Assembly: GCA_030278955.1 (NCBI GenBank)
Contig: JAOANR010000001.1
Span: 39,210,890-39,274,889, forward strand
Direction of reading: 5' to 3'
Origin: Hygrophila difformis
Taxonomy: Eukaryota > Streptophyta > Magnoliopsida > Lamiales > Acanthaceae
Length of the DNA: 64,000 bases
Shown in pieces: positions 34,008 through 45,815 of the stretch; positions within the stretch are counted from its first letter, which is position 1, and every line of letters begins with the position of its first letter. The translations under genes were made by a program, and so were the position numbers. A model generated the notes under the pieces. The model was not told the DNA's origin and made no database searches. It worked only from the letters and a program-made list of their open reading frames with translations.

Positions 34008-35460
34008 ATACCATTGTTCGAAAATATAGTGAAACATCCCTTAGATTGGTATCCCAAGACGTAAGCGTTGGATAGAACTAGGTCGACTCCTCCTTGTATT
34101 ATTTGTTCTTTATGTTTGTTTATATTTCCGTTTGCATGATTAATGGTGCGTTTAATATGTTTGTTCATTGTGTGTGATAGATCTCATAAACCAAACCAAT
34201 TGCATTAAGAATAGATACTTGCTAGATCTGCGACCCCAACAATTGGTATCAGAACTATGCTCTTCTGAGAGAGATCTATCTAGCAAGACGAATCAATGAT
34301 GGTCTATCACCAGACCCCCAATGTTGGATGGAACTAATTTTGTGCTTCAAAATAACTATAGATAGATTGATTTTCCATATGGGATTGAGCCTTTCAGGCA
34401 TGGAACCTTCGCACTCAAAGCATTATTGCATGTGAAATACTGGTAAATTTCCATAAAGGTTCGGATTCTGTTAGGACTTACAAAATTCTTTCTATTGAAG
34501 TGCAATTTCATAAACTTATCCGGGATTAAAATGAATCTAACAATTGTTATTTTGGTTGTAGTCGTGATCTAAACTCACGCCCATCAGTTTTGTAAAATAT
34601 ACTCCTCCTAGAAGATAGTGAGAGAAATTGTAGGTACCCTGAAAGGTTCAATCCCAAGATTGCTGCTCTGAACTGCAAAAAGATTATGCTACCAATTAAG
34701 TGGATGAACTCATGAGAATCCTATAATCATAGATAATAGATCACTACAAGAACTTCACGGATAAAAATTTGGCGTTCATACCAGAGTCCAAACCACATAT
34801 GTAACCTGATGATGAAACAAGTCTAGATGAGGATGTTGAGGAACTGGTCATGATGTCAGAGAATTGCCCAGATTCTCAAGAACAAAAGGTCTAAGCAATA
34901 TGAGAATAAACAAGAAGGGTCATCGAAGACATCAAATGACAACAGAATGAATGACGATGGTAAGAAGGAACAATCAAAAGGTACATCTGATTCTTGTGGT
35001 TCCATGTGCTTCGAATGTGGAGGGCGTGGCCATTTCAAAGCCGATTGTGTCAAACTTAAAAATAAGTAAGAAGCATCCAGAAAGACCTAATGTTCTACTT
35101 TAAGCAATACATATGGTTATATATCTAGTGATTATGAAGATGGGAACAATGTTTCCCTTGTAGCTCACCAGACTTGGGATTCAGACTCGAGTTCAGACAC
35201 CAAGTCTAACATCGATAACCTTCCTAACCTTGTAAATCCGATTACTTTTCATGAAGGTGTTTCTTCTTCTGACAAGAAAGGAAAGCGGAGTATTGAGGCC
35301 CTTAGTGATCGTTATGAGAAGAGGTATGAAAAACTAGAAGATTCTGAAGAAGAAAATGGCATGCTCAAGGCAGAACTTGAGGATCTCAAGAGTAAATATT
35401 TTTCTATGAGGGAAGACCATATTGATGCATGCAATGAACATGTTGGACTACCTTGTTAGC
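34008..35460 (+). mobile_element. Ty1/copia remnant: LTR end, PBS and gag
   Basis: The LTR end CCCCAACA is followed by a PBS TGGTATCAGAACTATGC (34244-34260). Gag fragments follow: PMLDGTNF near 34320, then the zinc knuckle CFECGGRGHFKADC at 35007-35048, then an acidic coiled-coil tail (KLEDSEEENG, ELEDLKSKY) to about 35460. The long gag with coiled coil resembles the SIRE/Maximus clade. Frames are broken throughout, and protease, integrase and RT are absent, lost at about 35460. Confidence 0.8.
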
Positions 35461-35630
35461 ACTCCCGTATGGTGAAGATTATTTTCATCCGCACCATAAC
35501 AACTACCAAGAATATTAATTGTGGTAACAAATTTATGGATTTTATTACCTTCAAAATTTCTATTACCTTAATTATCTAGCACTATCTTTTGAAAAATAAA
35601 CTTAAATTAACTAATAATATCTATCTATTA
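35461..35630. other. Intergenic, nothing recognised
   Basis: AT-rich sequence between the copia break and a Stowaway MITE. Confidence 0.4.
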
Positions 35631-35814
35631 CTCTCTCCGTCCCACTCCAAGTGTCTTGTTACGGTTGGGCACGGGAATTAAGGTAGAGTTGGTTTGTGAG
35701 TATATGGTGGGATCCACATAGTTGTTGGAGAGGAAAATTATTTCTATTTATAGAAAGAAGACATTTGTAATGGGACATCCAGTAAGTAGGACATTTGGAA
35801 TGGGACGGAGGGAG
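35631..35814. mobile_element. Stowaway-type MITE, 184 bp
   Basis: Ends CTCTCTCCGTCCCACTCC and GGAATGGGACGGAGGGAG are inverted repeats flanked by TA on both sides (35629-35630 and 35815-35816), the Tc1/mariner target. Confidence 0.88.
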
Positions 35815-36366
35815 TAATTTTACTAAACATAATACTAAACAAATTAAAGCTCTTGTCGGGAAGCTTAGTTTTGTATACAAAAAGTTGATCAATAATGGAA
35901 AAGAAAGAGTTTTGAGACTCTTCTAACCAACCCCTTCGCTACTCATTGTGCCTCGTCGTACTACCACGCAAGTCACAACTACAAGTAAGGTGTCCCAATC
36001 TCAATTATAAATCATTATATATTTCAATTTAATGTGAATGTGTATAACTAGTGAATAGTGAGTGTCTGCAATTAATTTTCATTGTTTATTTTATATGGAA
36101 TAATGTTTGTGTTTGGTTTTATACATTACTTTTGGATTTGGATGGCTTTGGAGTAAATCGTATGTAGAATTGTTTGTTTATTTGAAAATTTATTATTTTA
36201 AATTTTCTCTCTGAGATAATTTTTATATGATAGTTTAACAGCAATTTTCTCTTTGTCTCTACACACTATGTATTACAGTATTTAGCAGTAACTGAATTCT
36301 ACATAATTGCCTTTATTATTACTTGAGATTAAATCTTCAATTAACGCAATCTTTTAAACCAAACAG

Positions 36367-37191
36367 ATGAAGAAAGCTCAAAGCATTGATTCTTTCTTCA
36401 AAAGAAAAAATCCGGAGGAATCATCCTCTCAAATAAATTCATCTATTTCTAACAATCTCAAAAACTTTATACTGATAAAATATTTGATATTCAGTCGTTG
36501 GAGCGAGATCCGGGTTTGCGGTTTCCAATGTCTTAAGTTCCCTGTTAACAAGATTGATGAAATTAGGAGAGCTTATATCATGCTTGGACCTTATCAATGC
36601 CTACTTGACAAGTATCCGAAAACTAGAGATAAACACCCTCGTAGCATTGAAGCATCTTGATTAAATTATTCACTTCTTGGTTAGAATATTCTCCAACTAA
36701 AGATGCTATATTTTGTTTAAATTGTTATTTATTGCACAATATTTTGAAAAGTTTATATCTCAAGAAGTTGCTGAAAATAGACCTCTTGAGAACTTCAACT
36801 GAAGCAACTAGATGGCTTGCATTTCAGGGATGCTCGTTTAGAGAGCATGATAAGTCAATAACATCGATTAATCATGGAAATTTTTTTAGAGTTGATAAGC
36901 CTTATTGCATCTTATAATGATGGAGTGAAAAAAGTTATTAATAAAGCTCAAAGGAATGCATCATATACATCACCAACAGTACAAAAACAAATTTGCAAGT
37001 ATTGGCAACTATAGTCAAAAGTTCCATTAGAGAAAAAGTTGGCGAGGCAAAATTTTGTATCGTTGTTGATGAAGCCAAAGATGAATCAAAAAAGGAACAA
37101 ATGTCCATTGTTTTAAGATTTGTTAATAAACATGGCTTCATACAAGAGAGATTTTTTGGACTTGTTCATGTTAAGGACACTAGTGCATTGA
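36367..37191 (+). pseudogene. hAT (TTF/DUF4371-type) transposase, N-terminal part
   Basis: Starts with KKAQSIDSFFKRKNPEESSS, the usual N-terminus of this plant transposase family. Next come the zinc-finger-like segment LEYSPTKDAIFCLNCYLLHN in another frame, the part KEQMSIVLRFVNKHGFIQER, and FFGLVHVKDTSAL. Several frameshifts are present. Reading stops at the unit B insertion (ATTGA, 37187-37191). Confidence 0.85.
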
Positions 37192-39994
37192 TGAAACTTT
37201 TGACAAATTTCGTCACACGAGTATTTTCTAAAATATCCCAGGTTTGAATTTATTAAATGAAAAGAGTTATGATTCGTGGGAAAGGGGTTTAAGGATATCT
37301 TTCACTTTTTATCACTCATGAGGGGAAACTTTGAGTTCAAGCGGCGTTATGGACCTCCCCGGCATGAAACTTTTGACAATTTTCACGGTGCAGCCGGGAT
37401 AGATAATTCAATCTTGACCTTCAGTCTGTCACACTGAAGATCCCCGGCGTTTGGCATCATAAAACTTATCATAGTTTTATGTCATGAAGATCCTTGCCAT
37501 GAAATACATTCCCACTATATGAGTATTTTCTGAAAAATCATAATCCTGGTTTTAAATTTTATTTAATGAAACCAATTTATGAAGGCGGAGTTGCGATTAG
37601 GGATATATTTATAGGTTGTCACGTTTTTATTACTCGTGTTAAGAAACTGTGCCCCCGAAAGCGCACGGAGTCAAAAATTGCAGTATTTATAGTAAGTACC
37701 GGATCGTTCACTGGAGGATGTGCGATGGAAGCAGGGCCCACGTCGTTTACTGAGATTTTCCACTCGGTTACTCGATTCAAGTTTGTGTTTGATATCTAAC
37801 AACTACTTGACAGAATTTAATCTGAGCTTATGGAAGCAATTGAAATAAAGCAGATAAAATGATTCTAGAAAGCGAATTAAATTTAATCTAAAAAAGCAAT
37901 AAAATTATTCTAAGAAAGCGGTAAAATTATTCTAGGAAAGCGGTTAAAATATGACAGACGGGACAGGGAGAAAATAATAAAAATTGGACAAGATTCAGAT
38001 GAGACACAATTGAACTTCCATTTTAATACACAGATTCTTTGTTTGGGATAATCCTTTCAGTTAGCTAACTCTCATGCTCTCTATACCATGTTCCCTTTAA
38101 CAGACAGGTACTTACAGTAAGAGTTTACATGCCTTAAGACAACAAAATCCAAGATACCACAGATATACAACTGCCCCCGCGCAGAGGTATGTTATTTATC
38201 TGTGGTGGACAAGCAACACCTGACAAATCATTTATTGACGTGTCAAGTACCACTATCATTCCCCCATGTCACACCCAAAGATTCTAACCAAGCCCTGAAC
38301 TATCCCTTAACTCTCAGTCCTAGTAGCAGTTACACAACTCTCAATACAACCGAGTGACCTCTAACGAAAGCATTTAAAAGAAAGCGGTAAAGAAAGCATT
38401 TAAAATCCTATCACTCGGAGGTTTTTGAAAGTCTGACCCTGGTAGTAAAAGAAAGCCCCCAGTCAGAATGACCGGATGTGGATCAAGAATTCCCTAATCT
38501 CGGTGAACCGCTCGCAGTTCACTTCCCTTCGGGTGGTTATGAGATACAAACTAATGAAACGAACTAATAAATTAGTTCGTTCCGGATGCACTCATTCAGG
38601 ACTCGAAAATAGGCTTTGGCAGAAGAGGATAGCAGTTGAAAGGAACTCAACCCTATCTTAGAAAATAATCAAGGCCTTATGTATTGTTCCTCTAGAATTA
38701 TCTAACACACTGTATTTGAATCCAAGTGGACCCTATCTCGGTGTGATAGTTAAGACTAAATTCCCAATACACAGCAATTTTGGAAAATAAAAGATTTTGA
38801 AAATCATTCCCTAAACAGGTACTAGACTCTCAATTAAAACACAGATCCTTTTAGTCTAGGTGAGACCTAATCGCTGACTCTGCTTCTAATTTCCCAAAAT
38901 CAACCCCCAGTCGGATATGAATTAGTCATAACTGTGGAATTTATCCCTTACTTAGATCCGGATTTTATAAATGAATTTTTGTTGGAAATTTATTGCGAGA
39001 CATCTGATTAAAATCGAGACTCCTGTGTCCAAGGGAAGGATCCCAAAATAATATTGACCACAATATCTACATAATAATATCATGCATAAATTATAGAGAA
39101 GTGTAAAATAAAATGACCCAAAATATACGGCGGGTTTAGACAGAACTTGGAACACAAAGATGAAATAGCCGGAGATTAGAAGAATTTTGGCTAAAGAGAG
39201 TGCCAGAAATAACTGGTGTGATCTGGACTGCAAACATCTGCTATCCAGTTCCCAATTATTCCAGATGGAATGATTTTTAGACAGAAAAGGAATTTCCAAG
39301 TGACGGTGACCACCGTCATTCAGCTCCCTTTTGTCTGTGAATGGAAGAAAAACCCACATATTTTCTTGTTGTAATAATTCTCAAATAATGTTGGTCGACA
39401 TTATTTAATAATACTACAACTTGAATTCAGGTTTGAAATTAAAATAAAGAAAATAAAACTGTATCCGGATAGGAATCAGCTGAGCAGCTATTATAATCCC
39501 GGATGGACGAACCGCCAAGGCTTCCACCGACCACTATCCGGACCATGCAAAATAACATCTAGTAATTAATATACAGACCACGAGCTAGTTTGTCCGTGTG
39601 GGAATACCCGCCAACATTAGTCTGTTATATCTCTTACTAGTTGTTTCACACAACACGGAAAAGACAAAATAAATAAAAGAAAATATTTTTGGGTCATCTT
39701 GTATGAGAGACATTGGTTTCTCATGCAAGGTATGGAATTAAACCCATAATTACTCTTTATGTATAAATAATCACTCATTCCATAATTAATTAATTAATTA
39801 CAGTCGGATTATATACTTTGATCATTAGAGTTAAATTTTATAGAAAAGTCTTTTAATGGAAATTGAACAAAGTTCTTTATATCAATTTAATCATGGTTTG
39901 AGATCATTGGATTTCAACCTCAAAAATATTAATATAAAGGTCCAATTAATTAATGGAGTGAGATGGAGAATAAAAATTTGGCAAAAAGATGTCA

Positions 39995-40465
39995 AGTCTG
40001 TCGCGAGACAGAGTTTGTGTCGCGGACCGTGGGTCCGCGACAGGGGGATCACGACAGAGAGGTGGGAAATAAGAGAAATTGGATTTTTAGAAATTTAGGG
40101 TTCCGTGTCGCTAGACAAAAATTGTGTCGCGAGACGTGGTCTCGCGCCACGGGTCTGGCGACACGGGGGCTGGAAGTTAGAATTTTTGGAAGTTAAAAGA
40201 GATGAGGACCCAGTCGCGAGACCATAAATTGTGTCGCGAACCTAGGCTCGCGACATGGGTCTCGCGACAGGTGGAGTTTTAGAATTTTTGCTAAGTCATG
40301 GAGACCCAGTCGCTGGACTTGGATTGTGGCACGAGACATGGTCCCGCGACAGGAGTCTAGCGACTGGCATGGTCTAACAAAATATTCTAAGTATTTTGGG
40401 CTCCCAGTCGCGAGACCAAAAGTGTGTCGCGGACCATGGGTCCGCGACAGGGGTTTCGCGACAGA
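39995..40465. repeat. Nested double-hairpin array 2 of unit B
   Basis: Five successive units. Example: inner stem GTCGCGGACC / GGTCCGCGAC around ATG (40426-40448), enclosed by GTCGCGAGAC (40407-40416) and GTTTCGCGAC (40453-40462). Other units use GTCGCGAGAC / GTCTCGCGC and an outer CCAGTCGCTGGAC / GTCTAGCGACTGG. Between units lies AT-rich filler such as TTTTAGAATTTTTG. Confidence 0.85.
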
Positions 40466-41354
40466 AGGGTTTTAAAAATTTTATAAAATTTGGCAGCATA
40501 ACGCCTAATATTGCATTGCGGGGGAGTGCGTTGGGAAAATTACATTGCAACCCGTGGGGTTACAATGTGATGCAATACAATATAGGAAATGCAATTTTTA
40601 AATAAATATGCATGAACACTCAAATATCATCCAATTTAAGATCTAGTGTACTAAAATGAAAACTAAAGTAAATTAATAAAAATAAAACAAGACAGGACAC
40701 TCATCAAAACTAAACTACCTAACACCAAACAAAGCAGGACACTATACTAAAACTAGACAAGAACATGATACTAAATATAAATAATAAAAGAAACTAGCAA
40801 CAGTAACAACACCAAGTCCAACTATGCTAACAAACCAATCTAAAAAAATATAATAAAACCTACACTAGATCTATCAAAGGATAACATAAAGTGTTTATGC
40901 ATTTTTATTAAATCTAAATGAAGCATTAAACCTAACAAAAAAAAAAATAATAAAAATGGTCAAGTGACCAAAAATGCAAAAATAAAGCAATAAATATTAT
41001 GGAAATGATCCATAACAAATTTTTGGTGGAACATTTTCTCAAATAACATCAAAAACCAAAAATGGTTTAAACACACCCATTGATTAAGTGTTTCAAACCC
41101 AAAAGTACAAAAATATAAACTGGAAAAATAAAAAGTGAACACTAGCTACACTAATTTATTACAAAACAATAAATTAAAACTAAGCTAAAGTCTATTTCTA
41201 CATTGCATAAAATTAAACTATCTACCTACACTAATTTTTGGAGAGCACAGTGGTGCCTCCAAGAACAGTAAAAATAAACTAAGTGTAGCTAGGTTACTGT
41301 TCAAGGGGGTGGGAGGTTATATTTATAGACAAGGATTAAGCCCTAGGCCCATTT

Positions 41355-41850
41355 AAGGCCCGTGTCGCTAGACAGAATTGCTGTGTCCTGGAACAATTTG
41401 TGGCTAGGGACAAAAAATTTGATTGCATTTCACTTCAGGGCTGTGAGCATGAGGGGACGGGAGCTCGAGTCCAGCAGGATAGGACAAAATTTTCCTACCC
41501 AGCGGGACCTCAAGTCCTGGGAGCTCCTGGTTGTTTGAGCATGTGGGAAAATGTGGAATGGGAGAGGCACGTGAGTGTCACATGACCTGCTTTTGTTTTT
41601 CTCTCTCGTGGCGCGAGTCTACTTCTGTGGCGTGATATCGCGCCCTGTCGCGGAACCATGACTCGCGACAGGGTCTGTCTTGATATCCACTCTCAGTCTG
41701 TCCTTATGCACCCAGTCTTTAAGCAAATTCCCTGTCTCTAGGCTCCTGTCGCTAAGCGTGGCCTCGCGACAGGGATTTGTGTCTTGAGCCTCTCTCACAG
41801 TCGCTAGCCATTTTTCCAGTCGCGAGACCACGTCTAGCGCCACCGGGGTC
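41355..41850. repeat. Hairpin array 1 of unit B
   Basis: GTCGCTAGAC, GTGGCGCGAGTC, GTCGCGGAACCATGACTCGC and GTCGCTAAGCGTGGCC arms with their complements, on the upstream side of the reverse TATA box. It is less regular than array 2. Confidence 0.65.
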
Positions 41851-41865
41851 CGGAGGTCCGGATAA

Positions 41866-42650
41866 ATTTTATCTCTCTTTTATTTTTCCTTTCTCTTTCT
41901 TCTTCCTTTATTTTCTCTTACTCTCTTTCCTCCATTTTTGTTCTTTCACAGCTTCTTTCTCTCTGTTCGTTCTTTTTCTTCTTTCCTCCATAATTCCATT
42001 CTCTCATTTCCTCCTCCTCTCTTTTCATTTCCAGTTTTTCATCTCCTCCATTTCTTTCTTCTTCTTTCTTTCTCTAATTTTTCTTCTCTTTCCTGCTCCA
42101 TTTTTCTTGTTCCGGTTTTCCATTTTCTTTCCTTCTTCTTGCTTTCTCTGTTTCCTCTCTTCCTCGTTTCTTTTTCGTTTTCATTTTCTTCTTTATTTTT
42201 CTTTGTGTGCCTGGATGGATGGACGACGAAGAAGAAGGAGGTGGTGGCTGGATGAGCGGCGGCGAGAGGAGATGGTGTTGGTGATGGTGACTGGTAAGGT
42301 GGAGATGAGGTGGCTGTGGCGGAAGTTGAGGGATGGTGAGGCGTTGAGGGATGGCCGGAGGCGGAGCTCCGATGGTGCAGTTAAGATGGCCGGAGAAGAG
42401 GGGACTGTGGTGGTGGTCGGAGGACGAGATCGGAGAGGAAGGAGATGGATGGTGGTGGAAATGGAGGATGAGTTTGGCCGGAATAGGGTATGTGGAGGTG
42501 AAGGGCGGCAGGCGTTGAAAAGGGAGAGAGGTGGCGGCTTCGTCGTGGCTGTGGATTTGGAGGGGTGGCCGGAGGCGGCGGCCGGCGACGGCGGCGCAGG
42601 GCGGCTGCGGGAAATAGGGTTAGGGTTAGGGTAGGATTAGGGTTGGGCTT
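41866..42650. other. Extra block in unit B: pyrimidine tract plus GC-rich segment with telobox
   Basis: About 330 bp of nearly pure C/T, then about 430 bp of GC-rich sequence with many GGAGG and GGTGG triplets, ending GGGTTAGGGTTAGGGT (about 42617-42633). It is absent from units A and C at this place. Composition resembles a plant gene's 5' region or 5' UTR (read on the minus strand, a telobox then GC-rich sequence), so capture of host sequence is possible. The frame 41777-42634 is low-complexity and not convincing. Confidence 0.45.
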
Positions 42651-43217
42651 GGTTTGAATTGGGCTAGGGGTGGTTTTGTTGGGCTTGAATGGATTGAATT
42701 GAGCTGGACTAAATCAAATAAAAATGATTAATGGACTGTTGGACTGTTGAATTCTTGGACCCAATTAATTTACCTGCAATTAATTAAGATTAAAAGTGAT
42801 AAGTGGACCAATTATTTTAATTATAGCAGAAAAACAGAAATAAATAAAAAAAAACCATAAAAATTACAAATATACATCAAAGTATTAAGTAATATAAATA
42901 AGTATATTTATTTCCATTTGATTATTTAGCTTGTATTCCGTTTAATGGACCCAAGTTCCATCGATCAAACACTACAAACCATAATTATCAAATGTGGGAT
43001 TTTTAATATTTTTATCATGTTTTTGGGTTTTTAACACAAATATAATAAAAATAACAATATTTTTGTCTTTTTCAATACCAGCTTATTATTTATACAAACT
43101 TGCATAAATCTGTTAAATTCAACTGCTTTCTTATTTAAATAAGACCGGAATGCGATCAAATGTCCGTATTAGACACGGAAATAGATTGAAAATAATGGTT
43201 AATTTTGGCCATTATCA

Positions 43218-43504
43218 ATTGACATTGAAAGAAGGAATATTATCTATTTTATCTCATCATAATCTCGATGTTCAAAGTATTAGGGGACAAGGATATGATG
43301 GTGCAAGTAACACGCGTGGAGAATGGAACGGATTGAAAGCTTTAATCATGGATGAGTGCCCTTATGCCTACTATTTCACTGCTTTGCACATCGATTGCAG
43401 TTGGCATTAGTTGCCTTATCTAGAGATGTCATCTCTATTCATAAATTTTTCACAAATATGCAATTTATTAATAATGTTGTTGGAGCTTCTTGTAAACATA
43501 TTGA
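43218..43504 (+). pseudogene. hAT transposase, middle part, between units B and C
   Basis: Encodes LTLKEGILSILSHHNLDVQS, the catalytic-domain signature RGQGYDGASN, then the insertion-domain start FAHRLQLALVALSRD in a second frame. It picks up directly from DTSAL before unit B and leads into the part after unit C at 49022. Frameshift near 43380. Confidence 0.88.
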
Positions 43505-43829
43505 TGATAATGGCCAAAATTATCCATTATTTCCAATCCATTTCCGTGTCTGAGACGGACATTTTGATCGTATTCCCATCTTATTTCAATAAGAAAGCAG
43601 TTGAATTCGACAGATTAATGCAAGTTTGTAAGAAGAATAAGCTGGTAATGAAAGACACAAAAATATGCAATTTTAATTGTATTTGTGTTAGAAAAATCCA
43701 AAAACATGAAAAGGGAAAAGAAAAGAAAAAGGAATGAAAAGATGGGCAAAAGAATAAAATAGCCCACAAAAATAAAAAAGATGGGAAAAAGAATGAAAAT
43801 CCCACAACTTGAAATTTTGGCTAAGTATG

Positions 43830-44290
43830 GAAATCAATTCGGTCTATACGCAATTCGGTCTAAACCGAATTGCTCATTAGACCGAATTGCTGAAGAGAAG
43901 AAGAAGAAAAATGGACAAGTGTTGAAGAAGAGAAGCAGAGCAACCAATTCGGTCTGTGGCAATTCGGTCTAAACCGAATTGACCTTAGACCGAATTGCAC
44001 TATGGAAAGAAGAAGACCCTGAGCAGAAAAGAAAAGAAGGGATTCGATCTATACAATTCGGTCTAGGCTGAATTGCTTGCATAGACCGAATTGCCTCAAA
44101 GCAAGGAAGCCAAACAGGAGCCATTATCAATTCGAAAAGGCCAATTCGGTCTACACATAGACTGAATTGATGAATGAATACCACATTCCAGCTAAAGATC
44201 AAGAAGGAAGACCTCGTGCAGTTCGAATTGCACAAATTCGGTCTAAACCGAATTGCATGAGGAGACCGAATTACATTCAAATTGCATCCA
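43830..44290. repeat. Nested hairpin array 1 of unit C (CAATTCGGTCTA type)
   Basis: At 43835-43889, outer arms CAATTCGGTCTA and TAGACCGAATTG enclose an inner CAATTCGGT / ACCGAATTG hairpin with loop CTAA (43851-43872). Similar nested units lie near 43940-43997, 44040-44092 and 44217-44290. No GTCGCGA motif is present. Confidence 0.88.
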
Positions 44291-44366
44291 ATTGAAGTTG
44301 TGAAGCACGTGAGAAATGCATGACACTGTTGATGGGCCCTGATGGGCCTAGGGTTTCGAGAAGAAG

Positions 44367-44374
44367 TATAAAAG
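44367..44374 (+). promoter_or_regulatory. TATA box of family-1 unit C
   Basis: TATAAAAG between arrays 1 and 2, about 860 bp from the unit start. Equivalent to 2404 in unit A. Confidence 0.6.
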
Positions 44375-45229
44375 CTGACCTTCCTCAACACAAGAAACAT
44401 TCTATTCTGAACACTTTACAAGAGATTTGGTTGGGGGCAAAAAGAAGTGGCAGAAGGTGTTCTTCACCCCTTAAGGGTTAGGTAGGTAGTTTAGTTTAAT
44501 TAGTTTATTTTTCAAGCTTGTAGTTTAGTTTTAATGCTTTAATCTTAGTTTATTTTTGTATAAGCTTGTTACCACCTTTAGAGTAGCCATTTCCATACAC
44601 TTTACATGCTTTGTAGTTAGAATAAACCCTACCTTCAAGTTAATGATGGTTTTGGGTTATTTATTTGCTTTCAAGTGCCAATACAAGAAGAAATTCCAGA
44701 AATGGGTTTTATTTCATGTGTTCGACACCCCTTTAATGCTTTCCTTAGCAATAAATGTTAGAATGTTTGTTTGTTTCAACTAGGTTATATTTATTATGTC
44801 CTAGTTGACTTGCATTCTCAATAAATGCATGTTTAGTGGGTTTTGGTATGTTTTTATGCCTTAGAGCTTCAAATGAGTGTTCTTAGGTTTTAGATAATTT
44901 TAGGGTTGTTAGAATTTATTTTAATGTCTTATGTTGCTGTTCTTGTTCTCTTTATTTTAGTTTATTGTTGCCTTAGATAATGTAAGTGTTCTTATTTTTA
45001 TGCATGTAGTTCTTAGATCTTTAAGTGTTTTAGATTCTTTAATCTTTGATGTCTTGTTTGTAGAATTAGGGTTTGATTCATACCAATGTCTGCTGGACAC
45101 GTATTCTACTATGCTATTTTCCTTAAAATGCTCACTAGTGTGGCTGTGAGGTGACACTGATGTGAAATGAGGGATTTGGTAAATCTCATCCATCATAAAC
45201 CGCACAGTGTAAACCGAACCTGTACTTGT

Positions 45230-45815
45230 GAGCACAAAAATACACTTATGTGGAAAATGACATGCAATTCGATTTGAGGCATATCCATCATAAACCGAAT
45301 TGCCCATGAGAAAGGAAGTGCATGGCAAAAATGTTTGTTGAATGCCTTATATAAAAATCTATATGCAATTCGGTTTAGCCCATGAGACCGAATTGCATAG
45401 TAAAAACTCTTCTCATATGGTGCATAGGCAATTTGGTCTATGCAATTCGGTTTAGACCGAATTGCTCCATAGACCGAATTGACCTTGTACACCATATTGT
45501 ATGCATTCCATCCCCTCATGCCTTAGTTTATTTTCTTTCTTTCACCAATTCGAATTGCCCATTCGGTCTAGACCGAATTGACTTGGCAATTCGAATTACC
45601 CTCATTTTGGGGTAATTGCCTTGTTCAAATTTGAGTAAGGGAATGACTTCATCAATTCGAATTGTCAAATCGGTTTAGACCGAATTGCTTTGACAATTCG
45701 AATTGGATGATGTTTCAAATCTTTGCAAGGATTAATTGGGTAAGGTAGTACTTCATCCTTCATGCATCCTGAATTCGGTCTATTTTACACCTTACTCGGT
45801 AGACCGAATTGATTT
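45230..45815. repeat. Nested hairpin array 2 of unit C
   Basis: At 45654-45704 a perfect 16-bp outer stem AATTCGAATTGTCAAA / TTTGACAATTCGAATT encloses an inner CGGT-TTAG-ACCG hairpin. Near 45427-45483 an outer GCAATTTGGTCTAT / ATAGACCGAATTG encloses CAATTCGGT / ACCGAATTG. Same motif set as array 1 of this unit. Confidence 0.88.

Larger units (their letters stand above)
37192..43217 (-). mobile_element. Family-1 unit B, 6.0 kb, inserted in the hAT gene
   Basis: Plus-strand ends are TGAAACTTTTGACAA and GGCCATTATCA, with ATTGA on both sides (37187-37191 and 43218-43222). Its TATA box points to the minus strand (about 41320-41328). It carries array 2 at about 39995-40465, array 1 at about 41355-41850, the conserved hairpin at 38558, and a frame at 37566-37799 shared with the other units. 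It is longer than unit A mainly because of a pyrimidine-rich and GC-rich block (41866-42650). Interpreted as a giant solo LTR or LARD-like element. Confidence 0.8.

Noticed and set aside
42617..42633. Interstitial telomere
   Set aside because: Only two to three TTTAGGG-like units, too short; more like a promoter telobox.
41777..42634. 285-residue frame with Phe/Ser-rich then Arg/Gly-rich halves
   Set aside because: Composition follows a pyrimidine tract and a GC-rich tract; no domain, no conserved pattern.
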